From: Murdochiella sp. Marseille-P8839
GTDB taxonomy: Bacteria; Bacillota; Clostridia; Tissierellales; Peptoniphilaceae
Assembly (NCBI GenBank): GCA_019753405.1
Contig: JAIKLF010000004.1
Location: forward strand, 124,001 to 188,000
Reading direction: 5' to 3'
Length of the DNA stretch: 64,000 nt
A program made the translations under genes and the position numbers. This document shows, piece by piece, positions 25,968 through 33,634 of this stretch. Within the stretch, counting starts at the first letter, position 1, and the number at the start of each line of letters is the position of its first letter. The notes below the pieces were generated by a model, which did not search any database, was not told the origin of the DNA, and was given only the letters and a program-made list of their open reading frames with translations.

Positions 25968-26240
25968 AATGGTGGTAGGACCGTATTCTCGCCCAACTAC
26001 CACCATCACCGAGAGCTCAAGCGTTGGTGGTGGAACTGCATTTTCGTCCAACTACCACCCTCACCGAAACCACAAACGTTGGTGGTGGAATCGCATTTTC
26101 GTCCATCCACCACCATCACCAAGACCAAAAACGTTGGTGGTGGAATTGCATTTTCGCCCAACCACCGCCATCGTCGAGAGCGCAAGCGTTGGTTGTGGAA
26201 CCGCATTTTCAGCCAACTACCACCATCTCGAAGAGATAAT
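25968..26240. repeat. 55-bp tandem repeats forming hairpins
   Basis: GTTGGTGGTGGAA recurs at 26023, 26078, 26133 and 26188 with an exact 55-base period, and a diverged copy begins near 25968. In each unit TGGTGGTGGA pairs with TCCAACTACCACCA-like sequence across a TGCATTTTCG loop. The plan (tandem hairpins with a T-rich loop, gene-free setting) is like that of the 96-bp array, although the sequence differs. Confidence 0.92.
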
Positions 26241-26563
26241 AATCTTCTCAACATAGGACGTAGAACAACATCCGTTCACACAATTTCTTCTATAAAAGGC
26301 TTCCATGTCTCCCATCCACATCGTGCCGTTGCTGCACGACACCCGTAGGAGTATGATAAAAACAGTTCAACAAGATGATGTAAGGCCTCACACCCCGAAC
26401 ACTCGACTGAAACTACGCTGCCAATGACATTTCCAGCGGCACACCGATGACACAAACGCATCAGCTGTGATTGGTTCTTTGCGATTGATTCCTATCGATT
26501 AATGAGATTGATTCCTGTTGATGAATGCGATTAATTCCTAAGGATCGAGCAGGAGGAACAACG
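26241..26563. other. Gene-free stretch with three 23-bp repeats
   Basis: Most of this stretch holds nothing I can identify. At 26481, 26504 and 26527 a 23-base unit like GCGATTGATTCCTATCGATT is repeated three times just upstream of the next gene, where promoter or operator elements are expected. A 61-codon minus-strand frame (26276-26461) has two CxxC pairs but no ribosome binding site. Confidence 0.5.
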
Positions 26564-27079
26564 ATGAAAACAACACGTAACAACATTCTGTACTATGCAG
26601 CCACTGCTCTTATCATTGAGACAGCGGCCCAGCTTCTTTGGACAATCTTGGTTTTCCTCTTCGGCAGTGTATTATCTATTGGTTTTGAACTCTGCGTCGA
26701 TATGAGCGGCTACTTCATGACGATAATGGCGGCATCTATGTTTGTTATTGTCTTGCTCGTCCTTTTGTCCAGTCTTGCCCATTTCTATGTAGGATTCGCC
26801 GGACGAAAGAATGCAAACAATCCGCAAATGGGCGGTCGGCTATACATCTTTGGCATCATCATGTTGGTATTATCCGTTATAGCCCTTTTTTGGGATTTCA
26901 GACTCTTAGCTCTGATCCACTTCGTTATCGTCGCTCTCTATACCGTCGGCGCCTATGAATTAAAAACCGGCAAGTTGGTGCTGTCGCAATACTTCGGACA
27001 AGCTCCGAAAGACAATATGGATAAAGATAACATAGATAAGGATGAAATGGATAAGAAGGATACGGATAAGGAGCAGTAA
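26564..27079 (+). CDS. Small membrane protein with Asp/Lys repeat tail, unknown function
   Basis: A 171-residue protein not recognised as a known family. Four hydrophobic segments (about residues 8-40, 45-75, 90-110 and 118-135) predict a four-helix membrane protein. The last 30 residues are a hydrophilic tail of repeated D-K motifs (KDNMDKDNIDKDEMDKKD), encoded by short DNA repeats of GATAAGGA. Start at ATG 26564 with AGGAGGAACAACG upstream. It stands alone: no neighbour shares its strand closely, and a perfect inverted repeat follows it. The tail may be cytoplasmic and ion-binding, but that is a guess. Confidence 0.75.
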   Translation: MKTTRNNILYYAATALIIETAAQLLWTILVFLFGSVLSIGFELCVDMSGYFMTIMAASMFVIVLLVLLSSLAHFYVGFAGRKNANNPQMGGRLYIFGIIMLVLSVIALFWDFRLLALIHFVIVALYTVGAYELKTGKLVLSQYFGQAPKDNMDKDNIDKDEMDKKDTDKEQ

Positions 27080-27113
27080 CGTTCAGCACCATTTTCATCC
27101 TGTATCCGAAAAC

Positions 27114-27158
27114 AACAACGGAGTGTCTCCTGCTAAGAAGACACTCCGTTGTTCTGTT
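27114..27158 (+). terminator. Hairpin terminator between convergent genes
   Basis: AACAACGGAGTGTCT and AGACACTCCGTTGTT form a perfect 15-bp stem with a ten-base loop, 35 bases after the membrane protein stop. T-richness is modest on both sides, so it may serve both directions, ending the importer operon as well. Confidence 0.75.
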
Positions 27159-27221
27159 TACAATTCTATCCACAAGGAAAAGACGTTCAGTAGCCGTCCG
27201 GTCCGCAAATCCCTGGGGATG

Positions 27222-27321
27222 AAAACTCTTCTTCCCAATCTGCCTGCACACGGAACGCATTTGTTCTTTTCATTCAATAAAGACAACTCTTCTTCTCAAT
27301 CTGCCTACACGCGGGACGCAT
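27222..27321. repeat. Partial direct duplication of the end of the glutaredoxin-like gene
   Basis: About 37 bases (AACTCTTCTTCCCAATCTGC onward) at 27225-27261 recur, with a few changes, at 27284-27321, covering the last codons and stop of the glutaredoxin-like gene. The outer copy has CAG where the gene has its TAG stop. Confidence 0.7.
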
Positions 27322-27559
27322 CCAACTCGTTAACATCAAAAAGAATCGTTCCGTCGGAAAAAAGGAAGCACGGGATGCCGATCTTCCCCTCCTCTTTTAT
27401 AGGATTGAATTCTTCGCGCGTGTCCCGAAGGTGGAGAAATTCTTTCAGGTTCGTCGTGTTTGCCGTGATGTCCACCGCATCGTACGATACTCGCCGCTCT
27501 TCAAGAAGCCGTTCCGCCTGTCGGCAATCCGGGCATATCCTTGAAAAATACATTTTCAT
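27305..27559 (-). CDS. Glutaredoxin-like protein
   Basis: An 84-residue thioredoxin-fold protein starting MKMYFSRICPDC. The CPDC active site at residues 9-12 and the cis-proline in GIPCFLF match the glutaredoxin/NrdH-like group, so it should act in thiol-disulfide exchange or as a small redox carrier in the cytoplasm. It is the last gene of the ABC importer operon, 82 bases after the ATPase gene; a functional link to the importer is not obvious. The start at ATG 27559 has GGGAGGGATGAC upstream. Confidence 0.85.
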   Translation of the reverse strand: MKMYFSRICPDCRQAERLLEERRVSYDAVDITANTTNLKEFLHLRDTREEFNPIKEEGKIGIPCFLFSDGTILFDVNELDASRV

Positions 27560-27641
27560 GTCATCCCTCCCTTTTTTCCCGCACGCTGCACCGGAAACGC
27601 GCCGCCGACAAAGCAAAAGCCTGCACAGCGCAAAACACCGC

Positions 27642-28436
27642 TTACGACAACAGGAGCGTATCGCTCTCCGCACCCGTGGCAGAAACTTCGCGGAACTTCT
27701 CGAGCAGATCGTCCACCGTCAGTCTCGCCTTTTCTTCCGGACCGACATCAAAAATGATGCGTCCGCGATCCAGCATGAGCAGGCGATTGCCCATGCGCAG
27801 CGCATCGCGCATATTGTGTGTAATCATGAGCGTGGTCAGGTGATCACGGCGCACGATGCGATCCGTTATGCTGAGGACAGTGGCCGCCGTGTTGGGATCC
27901 AGCGCCGCGGTATGTTCGTCCAGAAGAAGCAGCTTCGGCTTTTGGAGCGTAGCCATCAAAAGCGTCAACGCCTGGCGCTGACCGCCGGACAATAGGGAAA
28001 CCTTCGTCTCCATGCGATCCTCAAGACCGAGGCCGATTTCTTTCAGCAACGTGTAATAACGTTCACGTTCCCCTTTGGCAACGCCCCAACGCAGGGTGCG
28101 ACGTTTGCCGCGACGAGCAGCAATGGCGAGGTTTTCCGCGATTTGCATACTTGGTGCCGTCCCCACCATGGGATCCTGAAACACGCGACCGAGAAAGCTG
28201 GCCCGCTTATTTTCCGGAAGACGTGTGATATCCATGCCGTCCAGAAGAATCTGTCCGGAATCAATCGGGAAGGAACCTGCAATAGCATTCAGAAGCGTGG
28301 ACTTTCCCGCGCCGTTTCCACCGATGACGGTGACAAAATCGCCGTCATTGAGGGTGACGGAAATACCGTTCAAGGCGCGCTTCGCGTTCACCGTACCGGG
28401 ATGAAAGGTTTTATATACCTGTTGAATCTCAAGCAT
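27642..28436 (-). CDS. ABC importer ATP-binding protein (TrpZ/YCP type)
   Basis: A 264-residue ATPase with Walker A GGNGAGKST, signature LSGGQRQ and Walker B LLLLDEHTAALD (His replaces the usual Pro, normal for this subfamily). It pairs with the permease whose gene it overlaps by 8 bases. The subfamily is the putative tryptophan/tyrosine-type importer (trpXYZ-like). Start at ATG 28436 with AGGGAGAGCGCG upstream; longer frames overlap the permease and are not credible. Confidence 0.92.
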   Translation of the reverse strand: MLEIQQVYKTFHPGTVNAKRALNGISVTLNDGDFVTVIGGNGAGKSTLLNAIAGSFPIDSGQILLDGMDITRLPENKRASFLGRVFQDPMVGTAPSMQIAENLAIAARRGKRRTLRWGVAKGERERYYTLLKEIGLGLEDRMETKVSLLSGGQRQALTLLMATLQKPKLLLLDEHTAALDPNTAATVLSITDRIVRRDHLTTLMITHNMRDALRMGNRLLMLDRGRIIFDVGPEEKARLTVDDLLEKFREVSATGAESDTLLLS

Positions 28437-29472
28437 CGCGCTCTCCCTTCTCCGTTGTCGTTGACGAGGTTTCCATCTCGGACGACGTCTCCACTCCGGC
28501 GGTCGCCGGTTGCGGTCGAAACAGCTGCATCTGGCTACGCCAGTAGGGAACCGCCAGGAAGATGGCAACGATCGCGGCTGAAATCAACTTGAGATCGTTC
28601 GTATTAAGGCCGAAAAGGAGAACAATCTGCAAAATCAGATAATACATGATGGAGCCGATGGCCACTGCCAGCATCTTCAGTGCGAAATTGACAAAAATGC
28701 GCCCAAACAGCACTTCACCAATAATGAGCGCCGCCAGGCCGATGACGATGGCGCCGCGGCCCATATTGATATCGGATGCGCCCTGATATTGGGCAAGGAG
28801 AGCGCCCGAAACAGCGACCAAACCGTTGGAAAGAGCAAGGCCGAGGATAATGTTTCGTTTCGTGTCAATTCCCTGTGCCCGCGCCATGATGGGATTCGAG
28901 CCGGTGGCACGAATGGCGCTTCCGCGCTCTGTACCGAAGAAATAATACAGTACGACGATGACAACAATGACGAATATGGCCGTTAAGAAAAGCGGATTTT
29001 GCAGTGACAAATCACGCACATAGCGCTGAGAAACAATGAGGTCATATTTATCTACACCGAGCGGCTGATTGGCCTTCCCACCCATAATGCGCAGATTGAC
29101 GGAATAAAGAGCCAGCTGCGAGAGGATGCCGGCTAAAATGGCCGGGATTCCACAACGGGTATGCAAAAAGCCCGTGACGGTTCCGGCAAGATAGCCGACA
29201 AGAAACGCCAATGCGAGCGCCGGCCACGGCGAAAAACCGCCGCGCATGAGCATGACCATGGTGGCGCCGCCGGTGGCAAAAGAGCCGTCGACAGTCATAT
29301 CCGGAATATCCAGAACACGAAACGTCAAATAGACCCCGATGGCCAGAATGGCCCAGATAAGCCCTTGACTGATGGTCCCGGGCAATGCATTTAGAAGTAC
29401 GGACAACACGTCCCCCTTTCCTTGGTTTCCCAACACTGCGGACGTGACTAAGGCCTCGACCGCCTGCGGCAA
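28429..29472 (-). CDS. ABC importer permease (TrpY type)
   Basis: A permease of up to 347 residues with about nine helices and the family start ALPGTISQGLIWAILAIGV plus LDIPDMTVDGSFATGG, found in the putative aromatic amino acid importers. The frame has no early ATG. TTG 29472 has GGAAGGAAGG upstream; alternatively GTG 29409 with AAAGGGGG gives a start closer to that of relatives. The C-terminal 30 residues are Ser/Thr/Glu-rich and hydrophilic. It lies 14 bases behind the second binding-protein gene. Confidence 0.9.
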   Translation of the reverse strand: MPQAVEALVTSAVLGNQGKGDVLSVLLNALPGTISQGLIWAILAIGVYLTFRVLDIPDMTVDGSFATGGATMVMLMRGGFSPWPALALAFLVGYLAGTVTGFLHTRCGIPAILAGILSQLALYSVNLRIMGGKANQPLGVDKYDLIVSQRYVRDLSLQNPLFLTAIFVIVVIVVLYYFFGTERGSAIRATGSNPIMARAQGIDTKRNIILGLALSNGLVAVSGALLAQYQGASDINMGRGAIVIGLAALIIGEVLFGRIFVNFALKMLAVAIGSIMYYLILQIVLLFGLNTNDLKLISAAIVAIFLAVPYWRSQMQLFRPQPATAGVETSSEMETSSTTTEKGERDA

Positions 29473-29486
29473 CGCCGCCTTCCTTC

Positions 29487-30581
29487 CTACTTTGAGGAGT
29501 CTGCTGTGCCGTCGATGATCTCGTAGTCTTGCGGGATCTTCACGCCCAGCGCCTTTGCGTTTCTTTCGTTGATTTTCTTTTTAATCTCTTTGGCCGAAGC
29601 GACAGGCATCTCGGAAATGGATTCTTCACCGCGCAGAACCTTGGCCGCCATCTCTCCCGTCAACTCGCCCAGCTTGTAATAGTCCACTGCGATGGACGCC
29701 ACGCCGAGCACCTTTGCCGACTGCTCTTCCGCCGCAATCATGGGCTTTTTCGCCGGCAAGACGATGTTGGCAATGGCTTCCGCATTGGAAGCGGCAACAT
29801 TGTCCGTCGGCATATACAAAATATCCGCTTCGGCAACCGCTTTTTGCACCACCGGCTGCAGATCGTTGGAGTCCGTAAAGGAATAATCTTTTACATCATA
29901 CCCTGCCTGAACAAGCAATTCCGTCATGTTCTTCACCTGAAATACGCTGTTCGCTTCCGAAGACGAATACAGGATGCCGACGGTGTGCTTCCCTGGAAAA
30001 AGATCCTTGAAAATTTCCACTTGTTGATCAAACGGTGCAAGATCTGTCGTGCCGGAGACATTGGTTCCGACCGTCCCTTGAAAATCGGGAATCTCAAGCG
30101 CAGAAGCATAGTCCGTCACCGAAGTACCAAGCACAGGAATGGTCGCTGTCGCAGCGGCTGCGGATTGCAGCGGTGCCGTGGCGTTGGCCAGAATGAGGTC
30201 GACATTTTGCGCGACAAAGCCGTTGATGATGGTCGAAACCATGGCGGTCTCGCCGGAGGCGTTCTGTAAATCAAAGGTCACCTTGTCGCCCAGCTCCTTT
30301 TTGAGGGCATCCTCAAATCCCTGCGTCGCTTTATCCAGCGAGGGGTGCTGTGCCAGTTGGGCAATGCCGACTTTCCATGGGCCTTCCGTATTCACGGAAA
30401 CGGCTGAGGCATCGTTGCCGCTGTGACTCTCGCCGGAAAAAGCGGTACCCGCAGAAGATGCGGACGGATCTTTTACCCCACAAGCGGTAAAGGCGAAAAG
30501 CAGTGCAATGAGCCAGAGGGCGTTTTTCCAGGCGTGTCGCCGGGATGTCACAGGATACTCGTCCGAAATGGAATAGTTCAT
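29487..30581 (-). CDS. ABC importer substrate-binding lipoprotein (second copy)
   Basis: A 364-residue extracellular binding protein of the ABC_sub_bind type, with a lipoprotein signal ending FTACG. Characteristic stretches are VGIAQLAQHP, NASGE, DLILANATAPL, GTSVTDYA, SSSEANSVFQV and PTDNVAASNAEAI. It is a close paralogue of the gene just upstream, and both share the same operon, so they may widen or tune substrate range for one permease. Start at ATG 30581 with AAGGAGAACATC upstream. Relatives bind tryptophan, tyrosine or phenylalanine; the leader peptide here favours Phe/Tyr. Confidence 0.92.
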   Translation of the reverse strand: MNYSISDEYPVTSRRHAWKNALWLIALLFAFTACGVKDPSASSAGTAFSGESHSGNDASAVSVNTEGPWKVGIAQLAQHPSLDKATQGFEDALKKELGDKVTFDLQNASGETAMVSTIINGFVAQNVDLILANATAPLQSAAAATATIPVLGTSVTDYASALEIPDFQGTVGTNVSGTTDLAPFDQQVEIFKDLFPGKHTVGILYSSSEANSVFQVKNMTELLVQAGYDVKDYSFTDSNDLQPVVQKAVAEADILYMPTDNVAASNAEAIANIVLPAKKPMIAAEEQSAKVLGVASIAVDYYKLGELTGEMAAKVLRGEESISEMPVASAKEIKKKINERNAKALGVKIPQDYEIIDGTADSSK

Positions 30582-30639
30582 GATGTTCTCCTTCATTCTA
30601 TGCGTCCGTTATGGACGTCAACGCAGCGCTCGCAACGTT

Positions 30640-31671
30640 CTATTGCGCCTTTGGCTCCGGCAGCTCTTCGTACCCTTCCGGAATCGTCAGTCCGAGAGCC
30701 TCGGCATTCTTACGATTAACCATCTTTTTCGCCGAAGGAGCATACTCAATCGGCATGTCCTGAACGTTCTTCTCTCCACGAAGAATGGCCGCCGCCATTT
30801 TGCCGGTTGCCCGACCGAGCTCTTCATAATCGATGGAAACCGTCGCTACCCCAAAGACACGCGCCGGCTCCGCCTCACCCGTGATGACCGGACATTTTGC
30901 CGGCAATACGATGTTGGCAATGGCCTCGGCGTTGGAACTGGCGACGTTATCTGTCGGTTCATAGAGCACATCGCTCTCGGCTACCGCCTGAGTTACGACT
31001 GCCGGCAAGTCGTTCGAATCGGTAAAGGAAAAGGGCTTTACTGTATATCCCATCGCGCTTAAACGCTTAGTCATCTCCTGCACCTGGAAGACGCTGTTCG
31101 CTTCGGAGGTCGAATAGATGATGCCCACCGTTTTCGCGTTCGGAAACCATTCGTGCAGCACTTCCGCCTGTTGATCTAACGGTGCTAAATCGGATGTACC
31201 GGAGACGTTCGTACCGATCGTCCCGTTAAAGTCCTTAAGTTCCAATGCCGTAGCATAGTCCGTAACCGACGTTCCCAAAATGGGGATGGTCGACGTTGCC
31301 GATGCTGCAGCCTGCAACGGAGCGGTAGCATTCGCCAAAATCAGGTCGGGATTCGCGGCCGCAAAGCCGTTGACAATGGTGGTGACATTGGCCACTTCGC
31401 CGGAAGCGTTTTTGACATCAAAGGTCACCGCATCACCGAATTCCTCTTTCAGTTCTTCCTGAAAACCGCGTGTCGCACTGTCCAAAGCAGGATGTTGCGT
31501 CAGCTGGACAATTCCGATGTGATAGGTTTTCCCCTCTTTCGAGGTTGTCTGCGCTTCGCTTTGCATTCCGCTATCCCCAGAGGTTGCCGGTTTGTCGTTT
31601 GTCTTGGCACAGGCACTGAATACAAGCGCCAGTGCCAAAAGAAAGCTGAACATCCAAAATCGCTTTTTCAT
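30640..31671 (-). CDS. ABC importer substrate-binding lipoprotein (first copy)
   Basis: A 343-residue binding lipoprotein with signal MKKRFWMFSFLL and lipobox VFSAC. It shares long blocks with the next gene (GTSVTDYA, NVSGTSDLAP, SEANSVFQV, PTDNVASSNAEAIANIVLPAK), by eye more than half identical. It is the first structural gene behind the leader peptide and attenuator. The ribosome binding site (AGGGAAGAAA) is weaker than that of its neighbours. The pair most likely arose by tandem duplication. Confidence 0.92.
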   Translation of the reverse strand: MKKRFWMFSFLLALALVFSACAKTNDKPATSGDSGMQSEAQTTSKEGKTYHIGIVQLTQHPALDSATRGFQEELKEEFGDAVTFDVKNASGEVANVTTIVNGFAAANPDLILANATAPLQAAASATSTIPILGTSVTDYATALELKDFNGTIGTNVSGTSDLAPLDQQAEVLHEWFPNAKTVGIIYSTSEANSVFQVQEMTKRLSAMGYTVKPFSFTDSNDLPAVVTQAVAESDVLYEPTDNVASSNAEAIANIVLPAKCPVITGEAEPARVFGVATVSIDYEELGRATGKMAAAILRGEKNVQDMPIEYAPSAKKMVNRKNAEALGLTIPEGYEELPEPKAQ

Positions 31672-31774
31672 TTTCTTCCCTTTCCGTCTCCCTGCGTCAT
31701 CCTTGTGCATTTCCCGGCGCAGACGAACCAATTTCCTTTTGGTCCGGACAAAGCGCATTTTCGGTCCCTACGAA

Positions 31775-31811
31775 CCAAAAAAGCGGCTCGTCCGAAGACC
31801 GAGCCGCTTTT
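31775..31811 (-). terminator. Attenuator terminator in the importer leader
   Basis: AAAAGCGGCTC pairs with GAGCCGCTTTT, capped by GTC-TTCG-GAC (a very stable UUCG loop) and followed by a T-run on the minus strand. It lies 23 bases past the leader peptide stop and about 100 bases before the first structural gene, so it must control read-through. Loop bases 31789-31795 (CGTCCGA on the plus strand) can pair instead with 31827-31833. Confidence 0.88.
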
Positions 31812-31833
31812 GTCGACCACTCTTCCTCGGACG

Positions 31834-31962
31834 TTACCGCACGCAAAAATAGGTAAAGTAAAAGTAGGTAAAGTCCGACGCGAAAACAGAGAGAGCCGTT
31901 TGGGCGGAAAGAGCCTGTTGCGCATTGCTCATCAAATTCCGATTGTCCATCGTCTTTTGCAT
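31834..31962 (-). CDS. Leader peptide rich in Phe/Tyr (attenuator control peptide)
   Basis: A 42-codon frame starts at ATG 31962, preceded by GAGAGGGAGCAGG. Codons 31-39 read F-T-Y-F-Y-F-T-Y-F: seven of nine are Phe or Tyr (31846-31872). TCGGAC just before this run (31873-31878, region 1) and TCGGAC in the terminator loop (region 3) are identical, and both are complementary to GTCCGA directly after the stop codon (31827-31832, region 2). A ribosome stalled on Phe/Tyr codons would cover region 1, letting 2 pair with 3 and preventing the terminator; a ribosome reaching the stop would cover region 2 and allow termination. This is the classic layout of amino acid operon attenuation. Confidence 0.82.
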   Translation of the reverse strand: MQKTMDNRNLMSNAQQALSAQTALSVFASDFTYFYFTYFCVR

Positions 31963-31989
31963 CCTGCTCCCTCTCCATTCGTTTTTCTA

Positions 31990-32018
31990 ACCATAGCGGA
32001 AAACGGAAGAAAATGCAA
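31990..32018 (-). promoter_or_regulatory. Promoter of the leader and importer operon
   Basis: TTGCAT (32013-32018), 17 bases, TATGGT (31990-31995) on the minus strand. Transcription would start near 31983, about 20 bases before the leader peptide ATG, as usual for attenuated operons. Confidence 0.75.
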
Positions 32019-32119
32019 GGCTTTCTCTCGCATTTTTGCCGTTTATGCATAATACGTTTTTATCACCATCCGGTTATCGCTAGATTTTTGAAGAATGTTT
32101 TCGAACAGCGGTCGCATCT

Positions 32120-33346
32120 TTACAAGCCCCAAATTGGGTAATACCAGGTATTTCGCTGATAAGGAATCATCTCATCGCTCAAGCAAAGGACAATGGCAGG
32201 CTGTACCTTTTTCTTCAGCTTATTCAGCACGGTAAAATTCTTATCTGGGTGGGCCGGTTCTTTGCTCTTCTTGATTTCCACCGGAGTCAGCGTGTCGCCC
32301 TCCACAAAAAGAAGATCAATTTCTTTCTGATCTGCATCGCGATAATAGTAAAAATCCGTCGACTTTCCCGCATTCCAATAGCTTTTCACGATTTCGGAAA
32401 CCACATAGGTTTCCAAAAAAGCGCCGTCCATGGCACCATGTTCTAAGGTCTCCGCATCCGGCCAACGGCAAAGATAGGCAGCTAAACCGGTATCCATGAA
32501 ATAGGCTTTTGGCGTCTTGACCAGACGTTTGCTGACGTTCGAAAAATAAGGACGCAGGATATACAGAATGCCGGAACTTTCAAGAAGGGAAACCCAAGTC
32601 TTTGCCGTCGGTTGCGATACGCCGATCGCCTTAGCGATCTCGCTATATTTGACGGGTTGACTCGTTCGCGCCGCCATATAAACTAAAAAGTCATTAAATT
32701 CTCGAAGCTTGCCCACTTGAGCCAAGTCATGGATATCCCGATCCAGATACGTGTTGATATAGTCCATATAATATCGATCGCGATCCAACCTCGTCGTGCA
32801 CAGCTTCGGCATTCCTCCGCGAAAAATTTGCGCATAAATGTCCTGTACCGTTTTCTTTTTTCCGGTCTTTAGGCGTTCACGAAGGGGGGACAAATCCGGG
32901 CGAAACGGACCCGCAGGTCGGCCATCCAGCTCTGCAGATGAAAAACCGGAGAGGTCAAAAATAGCAATTCGTCCTGCCAAGGATTCAGACACGTCGCGCA
33001 TCATGCGAAACTTCTGCGATCCTGTTAACCAGAACATACCGTCATTCTCTTCCCCTGCCAAGGCTCTTTGGTCAACGATTTTCTTCATCTCAAGAAGAAT
33101 GGACGGGACACGTTGAAATTCGTCGATGAGAAGCGGCTCCGGATAGGTTTCAAAAAACAGCGCCGGATCATCCTGGGCAAGACGTCTTGCATTGCCATCA
33201 TCTAAAGAAACGTAACGTCTATTGGTCTCTTTGAGGTGATTCAACATGGTAGATTTTCCAACCTGACGCTGTCCTCCAACCATCACGACAGGATAGTGAC
33301 GTGACGCTTCGAGAATCTGCGATTCGAGATGACGAGAGATATACAT
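32120..33346 (-). CDS. AAA ATPase with DUF4143 domain
   Basis: A 408-residue protein of a common bacterial and archaeal ATPase group. Walker A GGQRQVGKST lies at about residues 24-33, Walker B LLIDEFQ follows, then the sensor LTGSQKF. The C-terminal half is the DUF4143 domain, with a winged-helix-like segment (YSEIAKAIGVSQPTAKTWV) and a nuclease-like end (FYYRDADQKEIDLLFVEGD, VEIKKSKEP) that keeps the D-E-K pattern of PD-(D/E)XK enzymes. The biological role is unknown; many copies are mobile or variable. It is a single gene with its own promoter. Ribosome binding site AAGGAGAGCCTC. Confidence 0.88.
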   Translation of the reverse strand: MYISRHLESQILEASRHYPVVMVGGQRQVGKSTMLNHLKETNRRYVSLDDGNARRLAQDDPALFFETYPEPLLIDEFQRVPSILLEMKKIVDQRALAGEENDGMFWLTGSQKFRMMRDVSESLAGRIAIFDLSGFSSAELDGRPAGPFRPDLSPLRERLKTGKKKTVQDIYAQIFRGGMPKLCTTRLDRDRYYMDYINTYLDRDIHDLAQVGKLREFNDFLVYMAARTSQPVKYSEIAKAIGVSQPTAKTWVSLLESSGILYILRPYFSNVSKRLVKTPKAYFMDTGLAAYLCRWPDAETLEHGAMDGAFLETYVVSEIVKSYWNAGKSTDFYYYRDADQKEIDLLFVEGDTLTPVEIKKSKEPAHPDKNFTVLNKLKKKVQPAIVLCLSDEMIPYQRNTWYYPIWGL

Positions 33347-33402
33347 GAGGCTCTCCTTTCTCTTCTTTTCCTTATATTTCGTAAATACTAAAATCTGACT
33401 TT

Positions 33403-33431
33403 ATTTTACCCGAGTTTTAATCTCTATACAA
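33403..33431 (-). promoter_or_regulatory. Promoter of the DUF4143 ATPase gene
   Basis: TTGTAT (33426-33431), 17 bases, TAAAAT (33403-33408) on the minus strand, giving a leader of about 50 bases. Confidence 0.7.
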
Positions 33432-33568
33432 GGGACGACTCGGACGAATTACCCCCTGCTTTGTGACGGGTAGCGGACCGGTGACAAAGCCGTGCGTAGC
33501 AATACAAGCAAATAAAAGCAAGAGACGTTTCTGCGAAAGGTAGCGTGTCCGATGCCCGGAGCGCAAAG

Positions 33569-33597
33569 CAAAAAAGAGGAGACGTTTCCGTCTCCCC
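33569..33597 (-). terminator. Terminator of rpoBC
   Basis: GGAGACG and CGTCTCC with a four-base loop are followed on the minus strand by TCTTTTTT, 38 bases after the rpoC stop. Confidence 0.88.
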
Positions 33598-33634
33598 TTT
33601 TTTCTCTTTTACTTTACCGTTCATTCGATTGCTG

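Noticed and set aside
25627-26256. 209-codon plus-strand frame over the hairpin and 55-bp repeats
   Set aside because: It reads through a perfect intrinsic terminator and the repeat array, and its product is low-complexity without any family likeness.
26276-26461. Small zinc-ribbon-like protein on the minus strand
   Set aside because: Two CxxC pairs are seen, but there is no ribosome binding site or promoter and no neighbour on that strand; left as a possibility only.
31672-32119. T-box riboswitch ahead of the importer operon
   Set aside because: The conserved T-box sequence (AGGGTGG followed by ACCGCG) and a specifier stem are missing; the leader peptide and attenuator explain the terminator.
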